From Epiperipatus broadwayi (lineage: Eukaryota > Onychophora > Udeonychophora > Euonychophora > Peripatidae): a stretch of DNA of 64,000 nucleotides. Below, in pieces: positions 36,266 to 47,700 of the stretch. The stretch spans positions 13,126,292 through 13,190,291 of the forward strand of contig JAQFVV010012402.1 of NCBI GenBank assembly GCA_028023455.1, in the 5' to 3' direction. A model generated the notes under the pieces. That model was not told the origin of the DNA, searched no databases, and worked only from the letters and a program-made list of their open reading frames with translations. Position 1 is the first letter of the stretch; each line of letters begins with the position of its first letter. A program made the translations under genes and the position numbers.

Positions 36266-36595
36266 TAAAAAACAATGAGCTCTACTAATTACTATAATAA
36301 GCTTTCATTGATAAATGCCAGCAAGAGAATGCATTTTAAAATCTCTATTTAGAAACCACACCCTAACCTCAGACTTTGGCACTCATCAGTGAGGCGCTTG
36401 GATAGGCTGAAACTACCCTAGTGTCTCACTGAGGAGTGCCACAGCACTATCCTAATGCCTCCCTGAGGAGTGCCAAAGCATGAAACCCTTGGTCTGAGAT
36501 TAGTGGTTTCTAGATATAGATTTTAAAATGCATTTTCTTGCTGACATTTATCAATGAAAACTTGTTAGAGCAATTAGCACAGCTTATTGTTTTTC
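36266..36595. mobile_element. Family D palindromic insertion with hammerheads
   Basis: Seen: a ~330-bp imperfect inverted repeat. The left arm begins AAAAAACAATGAGCT and the right arm ends AGCTTATTGTTTTT. The arms share TTTCATTGATAAATG, AATGCATTTTAAAATC and TAGAAACCAC. The outer part (GTGCTAAT..CTCTAA.CAAG..TTT...ATAAATG) is clearly related to the end of the ~423-bp repeat in the PLE insertion. Each arm has a hammerhead core: CTGATGA on the minus strand near 36,383-36,389 (its GAAA strand deleted), and a fuller motif on the plus strand at 36,452-36,503. There is a third partial copy near 36,427-36,450. No ORF. Confidence 0.7.
36452..36503 (+). ncRNA. Hammerhead ribozyme motif, family D variant
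   Basis: Core CTGAGGA. Stem II is G-TGC-CAAA-GCA-T (3 bp plus a G.U). GAAA is followed by stem III as ACC-CTT-GGT, a 3-bp hairpin with a triloop, so it could fold as a monomer. Stem I has CTC/GAG and an outer CTAAT/ATTAG helix. The pair next to the cleavage site is mismatched (C.T), and this would probably weaken cleavage. Confidence 0.6.
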
Positions 36596-36865
36596 ATTTA
36601 CAAGCTTAAAAAGATTTGATCATATGATATATGACTTTAATTTTTACATAAAAGTATTTTAACTTTTTTAAAAATATATAAAAATAGTTGATACAACTAT
36701 ATATGTTTAATAAAACACGGATTGTATTAATTCTTTGATTTTTCCTCACTATGTGAAAATGAACACATTTCATCTTGTTTTGAGAGAGACATTTCCTTTT
36801 ACATTTCCACTGATTTCTTTTCAATTACCAAACAGGAAATATATATATTTTTTTCATGTGTCAAA

Positions 36866-36936
36866 GAATTGACCGGGAAGCGAACCCAAGCCAGCTGCTT
36901 GGAAGGCAGCTATGCTAACCACAAGGCCACCAACGC
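36866..36936 (-). repeat. tRNA-Gly(UCC)-like SINE head
   Basis: Minus strand: a 71-nt tRNA-like sequence with a box A-like TGGCCTTGTGGTTAGC region, an anticodon arm CTGC-CTTCCAA-GCAG with anticodon TCC (Gly), and box B GGTTCGCTTCC. The acceptor stem is imperfect (about 6 of 7 pairs including wobbles), against the perfect stem expected of a functional gene. It is followed in sense by TGACACATGAAAAAAA and (TA)n. That tail is shared with the tRNA-like unit at 55.57 kb, so this is better read as a short tRNA-derived SINE than a tRNA gene. Confidence 0.65.
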
Positions 36937-36939
36937 TTT

Positions 36940-38500
36940 TTCAAAGAGTAATATGAGTCAGTGTTTAATTAACTTATAGTCTATCTTAAATAATTAGCCC
37001 ATATTATATATCTTTGAAAAATTTTAATTCTAAAGGTCAATTCAGATAACTAAATTTTTGCTAAATTTTTTTTAACAAATTTCATTTATCGCCTGGCTTT
37101 ATTACTATTTAAAATGTTCACTGTTTCATTGAACAAAAAGGTACGTATTCCTTAGATTGTAAAAGAATTTATATTGCCTTTTATTGCAGATAAACATATA
37201 ATGCATGTGTGCAGAAAAAGGTCACATCTGTGAACTTCTCCAAACAGATAAGAGAAATTAATTTTGAATTTATTTATTTTTTAAAGTATATAAATTTTTT
37301 GTACTTTTTTTAAAAAAAAGAAAAATATCTCTAGCATCATAAAATTAGTTATTTAATTATTTAAAATGTTTTTTAAGATATAAAAACCATGAAATAATAG
37401 ACTTGTTTACTTTTTATTTCTTAATTTTGGAAGATTAATTATATCTTTTCTTGTGGCTTTTTTATGGGGAGAACGGAGTTAAAATCAATGGCTTTTTATG
37501 CTAAAAAGTTTGCCGAATCCTAAATTAAATGAATGATTATAAGAACTGATTATTGAAGAAAAAAAAATTGCAATATAATATAATCTTGATTATTAGTGAT
37601 GGATGGGGATATATCATGATCCAAGAATATTGAGCTTAAGATTCAAGGATTTGACATGCTCTATAAATTACTTATAAGAGGTCATTAATCTTCCAAAGTT
37701 AAAAAAATAAAAAGAAATGTCAATTATTTCATTGCCTTCATATCTTAAAAAACAAAACATTTTGCACATTTTAAATTAAATAAAATAAAAATTAAATAAT
37801 GTTATGACGCTAAATAGGTGCAAAAAATTTATTCATTTGAAAAAAAATAATTCAAAATTAAATTTCTCTATCTTTTTTTGGAGACTAAAAAGTCATTGCA
37901 TGTTGGACTATTTTTATCAGCCAATCAAATTTGTTAAAAAAAAATTTTTTTTTTAATTTAAATTTTGTTTATATTTTTCTGAGATTAATATAAAATACAC
38001 TTTTTCAAATGGTATTACTTTTCTCCTTAAGATATTTCTGACTTAAGCAACGATAGTTCTAGTATGGGAATAAAACTGATTTTTAGATGTATGAATTCCA
38101 AATCAAAACTGAACTATTCTTCTAAAAACAATAGTCTGAAGAAGCTTTCTATATTTATCTATCTGACAGTTCTGATTTTTTAATTAAATTCAAGATTTAT
38201 GAATAGTTTTCAAACACCATGGACTATCACTCTGGGTTGACTTATGGTGTTATTTAGCACTGGCGTGTGAAAAGGTTTTGCTTTTTTTCGCCCTCTCTAA
38301 TTACCCCCCCCCCCATTGAACATGTATTCAAAGTTATAAGCACAGTCTGCTGATTCAGACACATCTATTTTTTTCTCTCCCATCATTACTTTGTGCTCTT
38401 TTTAATTATTTTTAATTGGCTAGCTAATTTACCTGCTATATGTTCTTTTATATTTAGATTTATTTAACAGATGCAACTTTTGATTTTCAGCATATCAACT
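36940..38500. other. AT-rich spacer with C-tract
   Basis: No gene seen. A C13 tract lies at about 38,306-38,318, with many A/T runs. Confidence 0.5.
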
Positions 38501-38559
38501 TTAGATTTTATAGAGGATATTTCTAATAGTGTGAGGTTATATTACATTGATTGCAGATT

Positions 38560-39110
38560 TCTTTGATTTGTCTGATATTTCTTCTATGAATGCATACATT
38601 ACAGTACCTATAATTGCTTTTACGTTGTTGCTTTTTGTTGTCTATTTAAAATGTTTGTAATGGAACTGACTGATAACCATTCATCATGAGAGTTTGTTTT
38701 ATGTTGGATTTTTTTTCCCAGTCATTGTTTTTGAATGAACTTCTCTTGCTTTATTCTATAGTGATATTTATAATTTCAGTAACATTTATGACTGCAGTTT
38801 GATGTTTTTCCATATAAATTTTGCTAATCAATGGATAACAGTGATAAATCCAACAATCATTCTCTTGATTCTACTAGAAGCATTTTGTATTGAATTGAAA
38901 GCATATAGATGTGTTAAAAGTTTCTTTACACCATCACTAGGTAGACTTGTTTTGGTTTGTAAATCTTCATTAATTTTTTTCTTATAAGAAACAGTGCTTT
39001 ATCATTGGGTACATTTGTGAATAAAATGTCCATATCAAAGCTCACCAATACCTGATTGATTTTTTATATGTTAAATGTCAAGAACATTAAGGATAAATCT
39101 AGATAAATTT
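38560..39110 (-). mobile_element. Penelope-like RT relic
   Basis: Seen on the minus strand: VLVSFDMDILFTNVPNDKAL (about 39,010-39,070), the PLE RT palm A block (SFDVxSLFTNVPxDKAL), then IRKKLMKI. After decayed text comes VMYAFIEEI (about 38,585-38,615), comparable to the segment preceding the YVDD box. It is more decayed than the PLE at 15-18 kb. No GIY-YIG or terminal repeats are visible. Inactive. Confidence 0.65.
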
Positions 39111-41620
39111 TTATATGGTGAACTAATAATATATCTAAATAGAACAAAGTCCCTATGAATTTTATTGTAGACCATAAAAAATGAAAAAAAAAATTGTTAA
39201 AATATGCGATGAATTTACTTTTTCTGAATCAATAAAATATCTAGTGCTGTCTGAATAATGCTTATAGCTTCTTCTAAATGTTTGGAAGAGAAATTTAATG
39301 ATTAGAGAGTAAAAACAGGTATGTGTAAAGTAGCAGATCTTGCATATACCAATGAACATAAGTTTGATTGGGATAATACAAGAATTAGGCAGAGAGGAAA
39401 AAATAAAAAGATAAAAAAAAATATTAAAAATTGTTCACATGACTATCGAATAATCCAATAAGTCAATGTAAAGTGTTAATCCATAATATTTGAAACATAA
39501 ACCTCATCTTAGAATGTCTGCACATATATTATATAGATGTACATCGTTTGGCTATTATATACATTTTTAAGGCGCATATGAAAAATATTAAAGCCTTTCT
39601 CTTTCTAATTACAAATTTCCTGTGCGCTTAATAAATAATCAGAACGTTATGTAGATTATGTAACTATGTAATTGTTTCGGAATTAATTTTCTTAATTTTA
39701 ATATATTCTAGAAAAAAACCTACATAGTCCAATATTAATAATTTGTAAATATAATAAACAAACGATTATATAAATTAGTCATATGCAAAAGATCTCATAT
39801 AAAAAACCAAAACTAGAATTAACAGAGAGATGGCTAATTAGTACATGAAAAATGTGCGCTAAGTAAACACGAAGAAAATTTGAAAAAAGTATGATCTGTT
39901 TACTTTTAACAACAGATTGTCGACTAAAATAAAATATTGAATTGTCAAAAACATAATTGTTCCAGAAAACATATGCACACGCACATATACGTATATATAT
40001 AACCGTAACAAGAACATATGGGGGGGGGGGGGAACACAACTAAAGAATTAATAATAGATTGTATTTATCTCTTATGGAATTTCACATTATTTATTTTTCA
40101 TTAATTACCGTTAAAATTAATATCTTTGGTACATAGCACATCCTTAAAAAAACATGAAAAAATGAGAAGGTTTATTATATAAATATATACATTTTTACTC
40201 AATAATGCTTTAACATAATAGACTAATTGATTAGAACTTCACCTTAAATTCAGTATTCACAAAGTAAAGATCCTTAGTTTGATTTCTATGCTACTGCTGT
40301 CACTAATCAGGCTAGTAACTCCTGTTAAAGAGAAAAAGTCATGTGACTTAAATTGTTGGGTTTTATACTAAATAGCAGTATTACTAACAGTTGAATATAT
40401 TTGGAAAAGTATAAATAAAGTTTTATTTTTTCTAAAAAAACATTTAATAACTAAAGTTAGAGATGGTGAAAATAACCTTACATAAACTGCATGTAAAATG
40501 CCATTGACACTATCTTTTAAACACATACAAGAAAAACTGTTTATAATGTAAACAGTACTTATAACTTGATAAACTAAAATATTAGGCTACCAAAAATTGG
40601 TCAGACAATGCGTATTGATGGTTTACATTTAACTCTAATATCTGAACATTCTTCCACTATCCATCACCATTGTACTTGTTAATTATCTAAGAACACATTC
40701 TTAATTGAAAACTGCTTAATAGTATAATATTTTTCAGATTGAACTTCATATTAAATGATTTAAACTATGTAATGATCTATAATGATGTACAGAAAAATCA
40801 GAATATCCATAAGTGATATCAAAAACAGTGAAGTTTCATTCATCTTGCAGGGTATTATTATTTTTATTAGGCTTTATCAAGTGATGTAAAATGCATTCTG
40901 TCTATTCCTATAAAATTTTCAACATTGTATCAATAATTGGTTTGTGATTTTTTCTACGAATTTAAATGGTTGCTAACATTATCATCATTCTGCAATATAA
41001 ATATTAAAACAATATGAGTAAAAAACAAAGCAAATAGCAGAAAGCAAGGCACAATAGAAGAATGATCACAATAATAACTGAGTGGTTAATCAATAAGGAA
41101 ATCATATGATATTTTATAGGAAGTTGATTATCTTACTTTTACTTCTAGAATCCATCACTCAATTAGTATGACAAATCACACATAGCAATGATGATATATT
41201 AAAAAATCTGAATCCTTCTTATGAAAATTTATTGGAGAAAGAAAAATGAAATGTACTGTTGATAAGAGTTATACTCAATATATAAAGAAGATTATACCAA
41301 AAATAAATTGTGCTAATGATATATCAAACCATATCAAGTTACCACTATCTGCCATTCTATAAGCTGTGGCCTTTGGAAATGTGATACAAGATAACAAAGA
41401 TTTTCAATGTTTAGAGTATGTGGTATAAATAATAGTTGCATACTTTATAATAATGAGAAATATATATAAATGAAGTGTTACCTGGATATATCTGTGTATA
41501 ATTTATTAAAACTATATCTATAAACCAACATTTCAAATAGGTCACACTGGTCATAAACTATTAGAGTTTGTATTCCTTATGTAAAAGGAACTACAGACAA
41601 TATATATATATATACATATA
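39111..41620. repeat. AT-rich spacer; dispersed repeat copy 2 at 40.44-40.70 kb; poly-G
   Basis: 40,440-40,700 is the partner of the repeat at 5,990-6,310. A G12 tract lies at about 40,021-40,032. A (TA)n tract at 41,601-41,620 directly abuts the satellite array. No gene is supported. Confidence 0.5.
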
Positions 41621-41715
41621 TCCACAGATGGCGTTCTACCAAAAACACCGATCAAGCGTATGTTTTGTTTACATAAACGTCAGAGTAGTATTCACTATCT
41701 CTAACTATAATTCCA

Positions 41716-41759
41716 CTTTCAGATCATGATTTCAAGCTATTTGCTATCATCAGTGAAAG
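41716..41759 (-). ncRNA. Hammerhead ribozyme of the satellite (representative unit)
   Basis: Minus strand: stem I CTTTCA/TGAAAG (6 bp). Core CTGATGA. Stem II has AGC-AAATA-GCT after one U.U mismatch. The GAAA core strand is followed by stem III, the 8-nt palindrome ATCATGAT, ending at C17. All invariant core bases are present. Stem III cannot close as a hairpin in cis, so a dimeric or multimeric fold is expected, as in PLE and newt satellite hammerheads. The same motif recurs in the other direct units. Variants include a changed outer stem I base (units at 42836, 45699, 46509, 47319) and a changed stem II base (unit 49372). Cleavage would release 405-nt monomers. Confidence 0.85.
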
Positions 41760-44700
41760 ACAGGAATAAAGAAACTAGATCTAAACACAAACTCTGAGCG
41801 TTTATGAAACAATTTCTATTCAGCTTGCAAGCGTGAATTTTTTAGACACGTAATGTCTTCAAACTCAGCATAGCAAACCAGATAGCTATATGGGTCTGAT
41901 CTCAGTTCAGCATCACCACATAGTAGAAGCCTCTGCAATCTATATCATTGCAAGAAAGACCTCAAAGGTACATTTATGATAAACAAAAATGCAAGTTAAA
42001 AAACTTGCTAACGCTTGTATTTATGTCCACAGATGGCGTTCTACCAAAAACACCGATCAAGCGTATGTTTTGTTTACATAAACGTCAGAGTAGTATTCAC
42101 TATCTCTAACTATAATTCCACTTTCAGATCATGATTTCAAGCTATTTGCTATCATCAGTGAAAGACAGGAATAAAGAAACTAGATCTAAACACAAACTCT
42201 GAGCGTTTATGAAACAATTTCTATTCAGCTTGCAAGCGTGAATTTTTTAGACACGTAATGTCTTCAAACTCAGCATAGCAAAACAGATAGCTATATGGGT
42301 CTGATCTCAGTTCAGCATCACCACATAGTAGAAGCCTCTGCAATCTATATCATTGCAAGAAAGACCTCAAAGGTACATTTATGATAAACAAAAATGCAAG
42401 TTAAAAAACTTGCTAACGCTTGTATTTATGTCCACAGATGGTGTTCTACCAAAACCACCGATCAAGCGTATGTTTTGTTTACATAAACGTCAGAGTAGTA
42501 TTCACTATCTCTAACTATAATTCCACTTTCAGATCATGATTTCAAGCTATTTGCTATCATCAGTGAAAGACAGGAATAAAGAAACTAGATCTAAACACAA
42601 ACTCTGAGCGTTTATGAAACAATTTCTATTCAGCTTGCAAGCGTGAATTTTTTAGACACGTAATGTCTTCAAACTCAGCATAGCAAACCAGATAGCTATA
42701 TGGGTCTGATCTCAGTTCAGCATCACCACATAGTAGAAGCCTCTGCAATCTATATCATTGCAAGAAAGACCTCAAAGGTACATTTATGATAAACAAAAAT
42801 GCAAGTTAAAAAACTTGCTAACACTTGTATTTATGTCCACAGATGGCGTTCTACCAAAAACACCGATCAAGCGTATGTTTTGTTTACATAAACGTCAGAG
42901 TAGTATTCACTATCTCTAACTATAATTCCATTTTCAGATCATGATTTCAAGCTATTTGCTATCATCAGTGAAAGACAGGAATAAAGAAACTAGATCTAAA
43001 CACAAACTCTGAGCGTTTATGAAACAATTTCTATTCAGCTTGCAAGCGTGAATTTTTTAGACACGTAATGTCTTCAAACTCAGCATAGCAAACCAGATAG
43101 CTATATGGGTCTGATCTCAGTTCAGCATCACCACATAGTAGAAGCCTCTGCAATCTATATCATTGCAAGAAAGACCTCAAAGGTACATTTATGATAAACA
43201 AAAATGCAAGTTAAAAGACTTGCTAACGCTTGTATTTATGTCCACAGATGGCATTCTACCAAAAACACCGATCAAGCATATGTTTTGTTTACATAAACGT
43301 CAGAGTAGTATTCACTATCTCTAACTATAATTCCACTTTCAGATCATGATTTCAAGCTATTTGCTATCATCAGTGAAAGACAGGAATAAAGAAACTAGAT
43401 CTAAACACAAACTCTGAGCGTTTATGAAACAATTTCTATTCAGCTTGCAAGCGTGAATTTTTTAGACACGTAATGTCTTCAAACTCAGCATAGCAAACCA
43501 GATAGCTATATGGGTCTGATCTCAGTTCAGCATCACCACATAGTAGAAGCCTCTGCAATCTGTATCATTGCAAGAAAGACCTCAAAGGTACATTTATGAT
43601 AAACAAAAATGCAAGTTAAAAAACTTGCTAACGCTTGTATTTATGTCCACAGATGGCGTTCTACCAAAAACACCGATCAAGCGTATGTTTTGTTTACATA
43701 AACGTCAGAGTAGTATTCACTATCTCTAACTATAATTCCACTTTCAGATCATGATTTCAAGCTATTTGCTATCATCAGTGAAAGACAGGAATAAAGAAAC
43801 TAGATCTAAACACAAACTCTGAGTGTTTATGAAACAATTTCTATTCAGCTTGCAAGCGTGAATTTTTTAGACAGGTAATGTCTTCAAACTCAGCATAGCA
43901 AACCAGATAGCTATATGGGTCTGATCTCAGTTCAGCATCACCACATAGTAGAAGCCTCTGCAATCTATATCATTGCAAGAAAGACCTCAAAGGTACATTT
44001 ATGATAAACAAAAATGCAAGTTAAAAAACTTGCTAACGCTTGTATTTATGTCCACAGATGGCATTCTACCAAAAACACTGATCAAGCGTATGTTTTGTTT
44101 ACATAAACGTCAGAGTAGTATTCACTATCTCTAACTATAATTCCACTTTCAGATATCTCTAACTATAATTCCACTTTCAGATCATGATTTCAAGCTATTT
44201 GCTATCATCAGTGAAAGACAGGAATAAAGAAACTAGATCTAAACACAAACTCTGAGCGTTTATGAAACAATTTCTATTCAGCTTGCAAGCGTGAATTTTT
44301 TAGACAGGTAATGTCTTCAAACTCAGCATAGCAAACCAGATAGCTATATGGGTCTAATCTCAGTTCAGCATCACCACATAGTAGAAGCCTCTGCAATCTA
44401 TATCATTGCAAGAAAGACCTCAAAGGTACATTTATGATAAACAAAAATGCAAGTTAAAAAACTTGCTAACGCTTGTATTTATGTCCACAGATGGCGTTCT
44501 ACCAAAAACACCGATCAAGCGTATGTTTTGTTTACATAAACGTCAGAGTAGTATTCACTATCTCTAACTATAATTCCACTTTCAGATCATGATTTCAAGC
44601 TATTTGCTATCATCAGTGAAAGACAGGAATAAAGAAACTAGATCTAAACACAAACTCTGAGCGTTTATGAAACAATTTCTATTCAGCTTGCAAGCATGAA

Positions 44701-47700
44701 TTTTTTAGACACGTAATGTCTTCAAACTCAGCATAGCAAACCAGATAGCTATATGGGTCTGATCTCACTTCAGCATCACCACATAGTAGAAGCCTCTGCA
44801 ATCTATATCATTGCAAGAAAGACCTCAAAGGTACATTTATGATAAACAAAAATGCAAGTTAAAAAACTTGCTAACGCTTGTATTTATGTCCACAGATGGC
44901 GTTCTACCAAAAACACCGATCAAGCGTATGTTTTGTTTACATAAACGTCAGAGTAGTATTCACTATCTCTAACTATAATTCCACTTTCAGATCATGATTT
45001 CAAGCTATTTGCTATCATCAGTGAAAGACAGGAATAAAGAAACTAGATCTAAACACAAACTCTGAGTGTTTATGAAACAATTTCTATTCAGCTTGCAAGC
45101 GTGAATTTTTTAGACACGTAATGTCTTCAAACTCAGCATAGCAAAACAGATAGCTATATGGGTCTGATCTCAGTTCAGCATCACCACATAGTAGAAGCCT
45201 CTGCAATCTATATCATTGCAAGAAAGACCTCAAAGGTACATTTATGATAAACAAAAATGCAAGTTAAAAAACTTGCTAATGCTTGTATTTATGTCCACAG
45301 ATGGTGTTCTACCAAAACCACCGATCAAGCGTATGTTTTGTTTACATAAACGTCAGAGTAGTATTCACTATCTCTAACTATAATTCCACTTTCAGATCAT
45401 GATTTCAAGCTATTTGCTATCATCAGTGAAAGACAGGAATAAAGAAACTAGATCTAAACACAAACTCTGAGCGTTTATGAAACAATTTCTATTCAGCTTG
45501 CAAGCGTGAATTTTTTAGACACGTAATGTCTTCAAACTCAGCATAGCAAACCAGATAGCTATATGGGTCTGATCTCAGTTCAGCATCACCACATAATAGA
45601 AGCCTCTGCAATCTATATCATTGCAAGAAAGACCTCAAAGGTACATTTATGATAAACAAAAATGCAAGTTAAAAAACTTGCTAACACTTGTATTTATGTC
45701 CACAGATGGCGTTCTACCAAAAACACCGATCAAGCGTATGTTTTGTTTACATAAACGTCAGAGTAGCATTCACTATCTCTAACTATAATTCCATTTTCAG
45801 ATCATGATTTCAAGCTATTTGCTATCATCAGTGAAAGACAGGAATAAAGAAACTAGATCTAAACACAAACTCTGAGCGTTTATGAAACAATTTCTATTCA
45901 GCTTGCAAGCGTGAATTTTTTAGACACGTAATGTCTTCAAACTCAGCATAGCAAACCAGATAGCTATATGGGTCTGATCTCAGTTCAGCATCACCACATA
46001 GTAGAAGCCTCTGCAATCTATATCATTGCAAGAAAGACCTCAAAGGTACATTTATGATAAACAAAAATGCAAGTTAAAAAACTTGCTAACGCTTGTATTT
46101 ATGTCCACAGATGGCGTTCTACCAAAAACACCGATCAAGCGTATGTTTTGTTTACATAAACGTCAGAGTAGTATTCACTATCTCTAACTATAATTCCACT
46201 TTCAGATCATGATTTCAAGCTATTTGCTATCATCAGTGAAAGACAGGAATAAAGAAACTAGATCTAAACACAAACTCTGAGCGTTTATGAAACAATTTCT
46301 ATTCAGCTTGCAAGCATGAATTTTTTAGACACGTAATGTCTTCAAACTCAGCATAGCAAACCAGATAGCTATATGGGTCTGATCTCAGTTCAGCATCACC
46401 ACATAGTAGAAGCCTCTGCAATCTATATCATTGCAAAAAAAACCTCAAAGGTACATTTATGATAAACAAAAATGCAAGTTAAAAAACTTGCTAACGCTTG
46501 TATTTATGTCCACAGATGGCGTTCTACCAAAAACACCGATCAAGCGTATGTTTTGTTTACATAAACGTCAGAGTAGTATTCACTATCTCTAACTATAATT
46601 CCACTTTCCGATCATGATTTCAAGCTATTTGCTATCATCAGTGAAAGACAGGAATAAAGAAACTAGATCTAAACACAAACTCTGAGTGTTTATGAAACAA
46701 TTTCTATTCAGCTTGCAAGCGTGAATTTTTTAGACACGTAATGTCTTCAAACTCAGCATAGAAAAACAGATAGCTATATGGGTCTGATCTCAGTTCAGCA
46801 TCACCACATAGTAGAAGCCTCTGCAATCTATATCATTGCAAGAAAGACCTCAAAGGTACATTTATGATAAACAAAAATGCAAGTTAAAAAACTTGCTAAT
46901 GCTTGTATTTATGTCCACAGATGGTGTTCTACCAAAACCACCGATCAAGCGTATGTTTTGTTTACATAAACGTCAGAGTAGTATTCACTATCTCTAACTA
47001 TAATTCCACTTTCAGATCATGATTTCAAGCTATTTGCTATCATCAGTGAAAGACAGGAATAAAGAAACTAGATCTAAACACAAACTCTGAGCGTTTATGA
47101 AACAATTTCTATTCAGCTTGCAAGCGTGAATTTTTTAGACACGTAATGTCTTCAAACTCAGCATAGCAAACCAGATAGCTATATGGGTCTGATCTCAGTT
47201 CAGCATCACCACATAATAGAAGCCTCTGCAATCTATATCATTGCAAGAAAGACCTCAAAGGTACATTTATGATAAACAAAAATGCAAGTTAAAAAACTTG
47301 CTAACACTTGTATTTATGTCCACAGATGGCGTTCTACCAAAAACACCGATCAAGCGTATGTTTTGTTTACATAAACGTCAGAGTAGTATTCACTATCTCT
47401 AACTATAATTCCATTTTCAGATCATGATTTCAAGCTATTTGCTATCATCAGTGAAAGACAGGAATAAAGAAACTAGATCTAAACACAAACTCTGAGCGTT
47501 TATGAAACAATTTCTATTCAGCTTGCAAGCGTGAATTTTTTAGACACGTAATGTCTTCAAACTCAGCATAGCAAACCAGATAGCTATATGGGTCTGATCT
47601 CAGTTCAGCATCACCACATAGTAGAAGCCTCTGCAATCTATATCATTGCAAGAAAGACCTCAAAGGTACATTTATGATAAACAAAAATGCAAGTTAAAAA

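Noticed and set aside
36866-36936. Functional tRNA-Gly gene
   Set aside because: Acceptor stem mismatches, no T-run terminator on the sense strand, and a tail shared with another pseudo-tRNA. A SINE is the better reading.
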